NCBI GenBank assembly: GCA_009772985.1
Contig: WOUS01000003.1
Location: 229,097-293,096, forward strand
From: Anaerolineaceae bacterium
Lineage (GTDB): Bacteria > Chloroflexota > Anaerolineae > Anaerolineales > Villigracilaceae
Length of the DNA stretch: 64,000 nt
Direction of reading: 5' to 3'
Part shown: in pieces, positions 58,209 to 64,000 of the stretch
Numbering within the stretch: position 1 is the first letter of the stretch
Layout: the number at the start of each line of letters is the position of its first letter
Translations under genes and position numbers: made by a program
The notes under the pieces: model-generated
Told to the model about the DNA's origin: nothing
The model's input: the letters and a program-made list of their open reading frames with translations, nothing else
Database searches by the model: none

Positions 58209-60419
58209 TCACTCTGCACTCTTATCCTTTGATGCGCGAAAAATGCGCCGAAAATCATCTCGATCATTGAGTCGGATCATTACAGGATTCTCGCAACTGG
58301 AAGCGCGTCCAAAGAAAACAGCATGACGTTCTCTCAACGATGGCAGCCTCGACGCATATTCACTCCCGAGATAGTTTGATAGAAACTCTTTTCCTGTATC
58401 ATCAAAAGTTCTCATTGCAAATACTGTATTACATTGGTTCAAAATTGTCTTTGTCACATTCGCAGTTCTCTGCGTGATAAGCAAACAGCCAAGACCATAC
58501 TTTCTGCCTTGCAAAATCGCTCGTGCAGTACCATTTGTGGCAGCCTTATCCGCCTCTGCAGCAACAGAATTCCATTCAGGAATCAACGAATGTGCCTCTT
58601 CATAAACGAGGCAGATCCGCGCTTTATCTGTCATACCGTATGTTTGAGAAATCTGAAGAGCTGCCTCCGAGATCATCTGTGTAATTTCGGTCGGCGTGAC
58701 CTGTCGTAGACCAGCAGCTCTGTGCCAATCGTTACCAACTTTGTAGGATTTAGGTTCCTGCTCTTGTTTGGTTGCAGAAATTTCATACGGGTTATAAATT
58801 TTCAAGATGTGCGGGTCGTCCTTATTCAAAAACTGTTTTAAGTCATTGTAAATTGCCTCGCGCAAGTGCCGAACGCTACCGCCCTCTTCTGAATTATCTG
58901 CAAACGCCTTTTTGTCTTGCTCGCCAGCTTCTTGAATCCTTTTCAGGCATTCCGTCTCATGTGCCTCGTCATAAAAGTCCGATAACTCATTCGCATATTG
59001 TCTTGTCAGGTCAATGCACACGACTTTTATTCTATAAGCGATCATTCGTTCAATCAATTCAATCGCCAGCATGGACTTTCCAATACCCATAATGCCAAGA
59101 ATCGCAGTGTTGTGTGTCACTAATTCATCAAGGCTTTTGACCCCAACATCGTAGCTGGTTGACGGGAGGTGGCCGACTGCATCGATGTTGTTGCTCGGTT
59201 TCTCAATGCTTTTTAGGAAGACGGGCGCGTTGAGTCTTGGAATCCAATTGCAGAGCCTAAATTTCCGAGCTTGTTCATCCCAAACCCCGATTTGCACCGC
59301 CTCCCCACGCGCAAAGCCGTGGGTGTTCTTCTTCTGAATAATTTCTTCTTTCGTTAGACCGTCAAGCACTTGGTACAGAACGCGTTTTTCGCCGACAAGG
59401 GTTTCGACAAGTCTCCCTTGTTCAATGTCTTTTTCTTGAATGATTTCAAAGTAAAGCCGCTCAATGGCAGTTTCGGGAGCAACAATTCCAACAAAAGAAT
59501 CAAGGTTCCTCAGTAAATCAATATCGTCGTGAAAGGCTTTAATTTCTTTTTGACCAAGAACACTGACATGGCCTTCCGGGATACCTTTCGCTAGCTCGCG
59601 CAATTGGGAGTGGTGATGCTCAGGGACATTGATTTCAAGAGCACGTAACAGAATCCCTTCATCTCGGCCAAAATAGCCGAGAGTCATACCTATCTTGAAT
59701 AAGGGGGGTTTATCAGCAATTAGCAGACACGCCCCAGGGTTAATCGCCTCTGTACCGTCTTGCCGGATTAAGAGCAAGCCGGGCGTTTGATGAGCGAAAA
59801 TGGAACCAATAGCTACAGGTGCTGTATTGGGACGCCAAACATCCAGGATATGCTGAACCACACCCCCGAAAGTCTCCAGTGGTTGCTGGGCGATAATAAC
59901 AAGTGCAGCCAGGCCAATAAAAAATAATTCTGTGGGGGCTTCACGGTGATATTCCCAAAGTGCATAAATGATTATCACGGAAAATACAAAGCCAGGGCGT
60001 CCCAGATTGTCCGCCAATATGCGCCCAGCTTCCGCTATGTTGTGAAGCAAACGATTCTTGGAATCCTTGAAAATGATGTTTAGTACGCAAACTGCCAGCA
60101 TAACGAGGCAGAAGACAATAACACACTGCCGAAGGATGTTGTCGTAAGAAGCCGCGCTTGGTACATCAAACGCAAAAAGGGCTATGAGGGCGGCAACGAG
60201 GTAGGAAATGGCGTTGGCTGGACTGGTGAAAAACGGTGTGGCGAGAAGACTGCCTAGAATCAGCGCTGCTGCTCCCGAATAGAACCACAGGCCTTTTGAA
60301 GTCGTGAGCGGTAACAATTGTCCGAAGGCTAGTTGGTTCATCAAAAAGAGGAAAGCCAGATAGAGAACGAGGTAGAAGAGACGGACTGTCTGTGAGACAT
60401 CTTTTTGTCTTCTCATCAT
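58209..60419 (-). CDS. Membrane-anchored HerA/FtsK-like P-loop ATPase
   Basis: A 736-residue protein. N-terminal ~170 residues have four to five TM segments; a beta-rich HAS-barrel-like region and then the ATPase follow: Walker A GIMGIGKS (~445), Walker B 'RICLVYEEAHSLIPEW' (~600), 'LQGRKYGLGCLLITQRTANV' (sensor with Gln) and 'IRLNDRDDFRRIF'. HerA-type ATPases are hexameric DNA pumps or translocases; membrane-linked ones occur in conjugation and in some defence sets. GGAGG 7 bases before the ATG. No nuclease partner (NurA, SIR2) next to it. Role unresolved. Confidence 0.8.
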   Translation of the reverse strand: MMRRQKDVSQTVRLFYLVLYLAFLFLMNQLAFGQLLPLTTSKGLWFYSGAAALILGSLLATPFFTSPANAISYLVAALIALFAFDVPSAASYDNILRQCVIVFCLVMLAVCVLNIIFKDSKNRLLHNIAEAGRILADNLGRPGFVFSVIIIYALWEYHREAPTELFFIGLAALVIIAQQPLETFGGVVQHILDVWRPNTAPVAIGSIFAHQTPGLLLIRQDGTEAINPGACLLIADKPPLFKIGMTLGYFGRDEGILLRALEINVPEHHHSQLRELAKGIPEGHVSVLGQKEIKAFHDDIDLLRNLDSFVGIVAPETAIERLYFEIIQEKDIEQGRLVETLVGEKRVLYQVLDGLTKEEIIQKKNTHGFARGEAVQIGVWDEQARKFRLCNWIPRLNAPVFLKSIEKPSNNIDAVGHLPSTSYDVGVKSLDELVTHNTAILGIMGIGKSMLAIELIERMIAYRIKVVCIDLTRQYANELSDFYDEAHETECLKRIQEAGEQDKKAFADNSEEGGSVRHLREAIYNDLKQFLNKDDPHILKIYNPYEISATKQEQEPKSYKVGNDWHRAAGLRQVTPTEITQMISEAALQISQTYGMTDKARICLVYEEAHSLIPEWNSVAAEADKAATNGTARAILQGRKYGLGCLLITQRTANVTKTILNQCNTVFAMRTFDDTGKEFLSNYLGSEYASRLPSLRERHAVFFGRASSCENPVMIRLNDRDDFRRIFRASKDKSAE

Positions 60420-60660
60420 GATATCACCTCCACATTCTTGATCTCTTCGGTGTCAGGCTGCATAAGATTGAAAACGATGCGGCCAATTATTATTTCCAGC
60501 ACGGACAGCAACAACGCGGACCCGCCCGCACGCGCCCGCAGACGGTCGTGACGCTCCACGAAGCCCATACATAGTGGCATTGCACTTTCTTCTCAAAGAT
60601 GCAGCCTACCGAAAGTATACAACAAATTCCCATACGCAACACACTTTCTTCGGCCTGGCA

Positions 60661-60710
60661 TCCCCGCCATTTCCCATTCCCTATTCCCCATTCACCATTC
60701 TCCAATCCCT
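60661..60710. repeat. Word repeat CCCATTCCCTATTCCCCATT
   Basis: A degenerate CCATT/CCTATT array in the 311-base gap 60420-60730, before the next gene. The gap also has TATAAT at 60717-60722, 8 bases before the ATG at 60731, which suggests a leaderless promoter. Confidence 0.8.
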
Positions 60711-60730
60711 TTCGTTTATAATACCCCCCA

Positions 60731-61141
60731 ATGGACGCCTTCTTCCTCGACCCGGACGTGGAACGCCTCCCGCCGGAGCAGACCCGCATCCTCGACCTGC
60801 GCGCCGAACCGTACCCCGACGGCCGCCGCGTCCGCGTGGGGCTGGAACTGACGCCTTTCCAGAAGCGCCCGGACATCGAATTGACGTTAACCGATCCGGA
60901 CGGCCAGCCGGCTGCCTCGGCCAGCATCGTCGAGCCGATGGGCTGGAAACTCGAACTCACCCTCCACAGCGCACATCGCACGCCAGCCCTGCCTGCGCCA
61001 GTGCCGCAGGCACAGGTGAGCGAAGTCGAAGGGCCGCACCCCGCACCCGGCACGTACACCCTCACCGCCATCCTCTCCTATCCCGGCCTCGGCGAAGTAG
61101 ACCGGCGCGCCGTCTCCATCGAAATCCCCCCGGCGGAATAG
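60731..61141 (+). CDS. Hypothetical protein with embedded repeat-derived segment
   Basis: A 136-residue soluble protein of mainly beta character ('YPDGRRVRVGLELTPFQKRPDIELTLTDPDG', 'GTYTLTAILSYPG'). Residues ~93-103 (QAQVSEVEGP) are encoded by a dispersed GAGCGAAGTCGAAGGG word. It is followed without spacing by the M23 peptidase-like gene. No family recognised. Confidence 0.55.
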   Translation: MDAFFLDPDVERLPPEQTRILDLRAEPYPDGRRVRVGLELTPFQKRPDIELTLTDPDGQPAASASIVEPMGWKLELTLHSAHRTPALPAPVPQAQVSEVEGPHPAPGTYTLTAILSYPGLGEVDRRAVSIEIPPAE

Positions 61142-61924
61142 ATGTTCAGACCCTCTCTCCGCCCACTGAATACTGTTTACTGCCCGCTGCTTACTGCCTA
61201 CTGCTTACTGTTTACTTCCCTCATCACCGCCTGCACTCCCGCCCCCGCGCCCACGCCCACGCCCGCCCTCACCGACACGCCTCTCCCCACTGCCACCCTT
61301 CCGCCTTCCCCGACGCCCACCGCCACGGTCACGCCGGTCCCGGTCAGCGCCATCTGTTCACCGCTCACCTGGCACCCATTGGATGAACTGCCCCTGGTGG
61401 TCTCCTGGCCCTTCAACCCGGACAAGGATGTGCGCCACTTTGGCGTGGACCTGTCACACTGGCATTTCAAGGACGAAACATCCTCTCTCCACGAACCCGT
61501 TCAGGCTGCCCTGGATGGAAAGACCGCCGGGGTCGTCTCCGACCGCCTGCCTTATGGGAACATGATCCTGATCGAGACTCCCTACACCCAACTGTCCCCC
61601 GCCCTCATCGAGCGGCTGGAGATTCCGCCGGGGCAATCCCTCTACCACCTGTACGCCCACCTGGCCGACCCGCCTGCCTTCCAGATTGGACAGCCCGTCT
61701 CCTGCGGTCAGTTTTTGAACCGCGTCGGCCTGACCGGCTGGGCGGTCACTGCGCATCTCCATTTCGAGACCCGCTGGGGGCCGCCGGATTTCACCTTCAC
61801 CGTCATGGCGTATTACACTGCCGACGCCTCTCCCGAGGAAATGGCAAACTACGAAACCTGGTTCTCGAGCGGCCTGTATCAAGCCTTCGACCCAATGATC
61901 CTTCTCACCCTCCTGCAACCATGA
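61142..61924 (+). CDS. M23-family peptidase-like lipoprotein
   Basis: A 260-residue protein. The signal peptide reads NTVYCPLLTAYCLLFTSL then the lipobox LITAC (Cys31); its hydrophobic core is encoded by a TACTG-word repeat. A Pro/Thr-rich linker follows to ~70. The catalytic domain has 'VRHFGVDLSHWHF' (HxxxD) and 'GWAVTAHLHFETRWG' (HxH), the M23/LytM zinc ligands, plus 'LYHLYAHL'. It would cut peptidoglycan crosslinks or act as a binding pseudoenzyme outside the membrane. Confidence 0.75.
   Translation: MFRPSLRPLNTVYCPLLTAYCLLFTSLITACTPAPAPTPTPALTDTPLPTATLPPSPTPTATVTPVPVSAICSPLTWHPLDELPLVVSWPFNPDKDVRHFGVDLSHWHFKDETSSLHEPVQAALDGKTAGVVSDRLPYGNMILIETPYTQLSPALIERLEIPPGQSLYHLYAHLADPPAFQIGQPVSCGQFLNRVGLTGWAVTAHLHFETRWGPPDFTFTVMAYYTADASPEEMANYETWFSSGLYQAFDPMILLTLLQP
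61165..61215. repeat. Word repeat TACTG(T/C)TTACTG encoding a signal peptide core
   Basis: Seven imperfect copies of a TACTGNNTACTG word inside the M23-like gene, encoding the hydrophobic stretch NTVYCPLLTAYCLLFTS. It is the complement family of the CAGTGTT array at 18596. Confidence 0.8.
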
Positions 61925-61991
61925 CCCCTCCCCTCCTTGCTGGTGGGACAAGTCTGAGACTTGTCCTACGCCCGCTCGACCTCCTACAACC

Positions 61992-63794
61992 ATGACCCTG
62001 CACCCATCCAAACGCCTGTTCCCCGCCCTCCTGCTCCTGCTGTTCGCCGCGCTGACCGCCTGCGGACCGCGCGCCACGCCTGCCCTGAGCGAAGTCGAAG
62101 GGTCCGCCACGAGCGAGCCTGCCGCGTCTACCACCACTCCCACACAGACGCCGCTCCCCAACCCGGGCGGAGGCGTGCTGCTGCTCTCGATGACCGAGTC
62201 TGGCACGGCGCACCTGTTCGCCTTTTCCCCCTCCACGCTGGCGCTCACCCGCCTGACCGCCGACCCCTGGGACGACATCGCCCCCGCCCTCAGTCCCGAC
62301 GGCTCGCGCCTGGCCTACGCCTCGCGCCGCAACGGCTACTGGGACCTCTACATCCTGACGCTCCAGACCGGCGAAATCTTCCGCCTGACCGACACACCCG
62401 AATACGAATCCGCACCCTCCTGGTCGCCGGACGGGCAATGGCTGGTCTACGAAAGTTACGCCGACGGCAACCTGGAACTCACCATCCGCTCCGCCACGGA
62501 CCCGGCGCAGGCTCCCATCCGGCTGACGAACCCCGCCGCCGATCACTCCCCGGCCTGGTTCCCGAAGCCTCCGGGACGCCTGGTGGTTTTCGTTTCCAAC
62601 CGCAGCGGGCAGGATGACGTCTGGCTGGCCGACCTCGACCGCGCCGGCGACGACCGCTACACCAACTTGAGCAGCACGCCCGCCGCGCGTGAATCTCACC
62701 CCGCTTGGTCTCCGGATGGGAACCAGATCGCCTGGGCCGCCACCGACGCCAACGGCCTGACCGGCATCTACGTCTACGATACGCGCACGCCAACGGACCC
62801 GGCGCGCTGGGCCGGCGCGGGCGGCTGGCCGGTCTGGCAGGATGGCAGTCACCTCCTGGCCGTCGCCGCTTCCCCCAACCAGTCCCTGTTGACCGGCTTC
62901 GCTTTCCCCTCCGGCGGACTGTCCCTGGCGCTGACGCCGCTGCCCGGAAGCGTGCGCGGCCTGGCCTGGATTCCAGGCGGCCTCCCCGACCCGCTGCCGG
63001 CCGCGTTCCAACAGGCCGCCGCGCAGACGCCTGCCCCGCTGTACACGCTGGCGGGTCCGGCACGCACCGGCGTCCCGTCCGGGCGCGCGGCACTCGTCAC
63101 CCTTGATGGAGTCCAGGCGCCGGTTCCGCAACTGCACGACGCCGCCGCCGACTCGTTCCAAGCCCTGCGCCAGCGCGTCGCCTCTGCCGTCGGCTGGGAC
63201 GCGCTCGCCAGCCTGAGCAACGCCTGGGTGCCGCTGACCACGCCGCTCGACCCCGGCCTTGGCGAGGACTGGCTCTACACCGGGCGCGCCTTCTCGCTCA
63301 ACCCGCTGCTGGCCAACGCCGGCTGGATCGCCGCCGTGCGCGAAGACGACGGCGGGCAGACCTACTGGCGGCTCTACCTGCGCACGCTGGCGCAGGACGG
63401 CTCGCAGGGCGAACCGCTCCGCACCGCCCCGTGGGACTTCAACGCCCGCTACGCCGGAGATCCCGGCCTCTATGACCAGGGCGGCGGGACGATGGAACCC
63501 ATCCCCTCCGGCTACTGGTTCGACCTGACCGCCCTCGCCGCCGACTACGGCTGGCAGCGCCTGCCCGCCCTCGCCAACTGGCGCGCCTACTACGCCGGGG
63601 CGCGCTTCACCGAGTTCGCCTTCACCCAGGGCCTCGACTGGCGCACCGCCATGCTCGAACTCTACCCGCCCGAAGCGCTCGTCACGCCGACCATCGTCGT
63701 CCCGCCGACGCGCACGCCCACGCCCACGATCTGGGGCTACCGCACGCCCGTCCCGTCCCGCACGCCGACCCCGCGCCCCACCTCCACGCCATGA
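61992..63794 (+). CDS. TolB/PD40-type beta-propeller lipoprotein
   Basis: A 600-residue lipoprotein (lipobox ALTAC, Cys24). Residues ~60-330 carry PD40 propeller blades: 'APALSPDGSRLAYASRRNG', 'APSWSPDGQWLVYESYADG', 'HPAWSPDGNQIAWAATD'. The second half (~340-560) is a separate domain with 'LAADYGWQRLPALANWRAYY'. The tail is Thr/Pro-rich (TPTPTIWGYRTPVPSRTPTP). Residues ~31-36 (LSEVEG) come from an inserted dispersed word. It probably binds protein or glycan on the cell surface. Confidence 0.85.
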   Translation: MTLHPSKRLFPALLLLLFAALTACGPRATPALSEVEGSATSEPAASTTTPTQTPLPNPGGGVLLLSMTESGTAHLFAFSPSTLALTRLTADPWDDIAPALSPDGSRLAYASRRNGYWDLYILTLQTGEIFRLTDTPEYESAPSWSPDGQWLVYESYADGNLELTIRSATDPAQAPIRLTNPAADHSPAWFPKPPGRLVVFVSNRSGQDDVWLADLDRAGDDRYTNLSSTPAARESHPAWSPDGNQIAWAATDANGLTGIYVYDTRTPTDPARWAGAGGWPVWQDGSHLLAVAASPNQSLLTGFAFPSGGLSLALTPLPGSVRGLAWIPGGLPDPLPAAFQQAAAQTPAPLYTLAGPARTGVPSGRAALVTLDGVQAPVPQLHDAAADSFQALRQRVASAVGWDALASLSNAWVPLTTPLDPGLGEDWLYTGRAFSLNPLLANAGWIAAVREDDGGQTYWRLYLRTLAQDGSQGEPLRTAPWDFNARYAGDPGLYDQGGGTMEPIPSGYWFDLTALAADYGWQRLPALANWRAYYAGARFTEFAFTQGLDWRTAMLELYPPEALVTPTIVVPPTRTPTPTIWGYRTPVPSRTPTPRPTSTP

Positions 63795-64000
63795 AATTCC
63801 AACACTCGACACGGATGGCACCGACAACACGGATTTTTCCGTCCCTTCACGGATTTCTCCGTGGATTCCGCGTCCTCCGTGTCCTGACCTTGATCCTGAT
63901 CCCTCTCGCGCTGGCAGCCTGCGCCGCCCCCGCCACGCCGACGCCCATCCTCCCCTCCTCTCCTCCTCCCCTCCTCCCCTCTTCCCCTCTCCCCCTCTCC
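63791..64000 (+). CDS. Lipoprotein, N-terminal part (runs off the window)
   Basis: An open frame of 70 codons starts with an ATGA overlap on the propeller gene. It has a basic start (STRMAPTTRIFP), a hydrophobic stretch 'VLTLILIPLALAAC' with lipobox LAAC, then a Pro/Ser-rich linker to the window end. The first ~30 residues are encoded by a CACGGAT-type dispersed repeat (cf. 50222-50310). Confidence 0.65.
   Translation, partial: MKFQHSTRMAPTTRIFPSLHGFLRGFRVLRVLTLILIPLALAACAAPATPTPILPSSPPPLLPSSPLPLS

Noticed and set aside
61905..63830. 641-codon minus-strand frame over the propeller lipoprotein
   Set aside because: Gly/Arg-rich translation without domains; the plus strand has clear PD40 blades and a lipobox. 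High GC explains the open antisense frame.

Overview
The window looks like the chromosome of a Gram-positive-like, non-photosynthetic Chloroflexota bacterium, most likely of class Anaerolineae. The grounds are the high-GC backbone, many lipoproteins with Pro/Thr-rich linkers behind the lipobox, the gene content (methylmalonyl-CoA mutase, chelatase-type AAA/VWA protein, M19, M23 and M28 peptidases, PD40 propeller) and many short dispersed word-like and palindromic repeats between and inside genes. This placement is inference; there is no rRNA or universal marker in the window.

Layout. 0-5.7 kb: toxin-antitoxin loci (UPF0175/DUF3368, DUF2281/MazF, and a decayed third locus) around one AT-rich 1267-residue gene that joins a nuclease-like N-terminus, a P-loop NTPase and a long helical C-terminus, a plausible antiphage protein. 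5.7-11 kb: a deleted copy and an intact copy of methylmalonyl-CoA mutase flank an operon of ArsR regulator, DsrE-like protein, ferredoxin and zinc-ribbon protein; the DsrE gene has an in-frame UGA at a conserved redox cysteine followed by a SECIS-like hairpin, so it is probably a selenoprotein. A CPA2 antiporter with a PII-like partner follows. 11-16.3 kb: a four-gene minus-strand operon (B12-dependent mutase-like protein, opine dehydrogenase, ATP-grasp ligase, AsnB-like protein with a degenerate glutaminase domain) looks like an undescribed small-molecule pathway.

16.4-29.3 kb: a long plus-strand run. It opens with a secreted or membrane protein ending in a six-cysteine Cys-Ala tail, a radical SAM/SPASM enzyme with a PqqD-like front domain, an M28 peptidase, two tandem PAS proteins and a membrane-anchored radical SAM paralogue lacking all cluster cysteines. 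Then come redox, protease, phosphatase, methyltransferase, signal peptidase, tRNA-Glu and deoC genes. 29.3-32.7 kb: a TumE-type TA locus and a double-domain ALDH16-type dehydrogenase. 32.8-39.4 kb: an AT-rich, probably transferred island with a possible 55-residue precursor peptide, XRE regulator, two C-terminally anchored paralogues, radical SAM/SPASM enzyme, M20 hydrolase, Ldh2-type dehydrogenase and DMT exporter, a good candidate for a new peptide or small-molecule biosynthetic system.

39.4-50.2 kb: a tandem repeat, a RelE locus, M19 dipeptidase, an S1-domain protein, a chelatase gene with a textbook -1 frameshift site (A AAA AAG followed by a stop) that would make a small ATPase subunit and a long ATPase-VWA protein from one gene, nadD, a DUF4143 ATPase and a C39-like pseudo-peptidase. 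50.3-54.7 kb: GNAT and NDUFA9-like genes, then a GH4-SIS sugar pair. 55-60.4 kb: minus-strand genes each separated by one dispersed repeat, ending in a membrane HerA-type ATPase. 60.7-64 kb: secreted or lipoprotein genes, two of whose signal peptides are encoded by repeat sequence.
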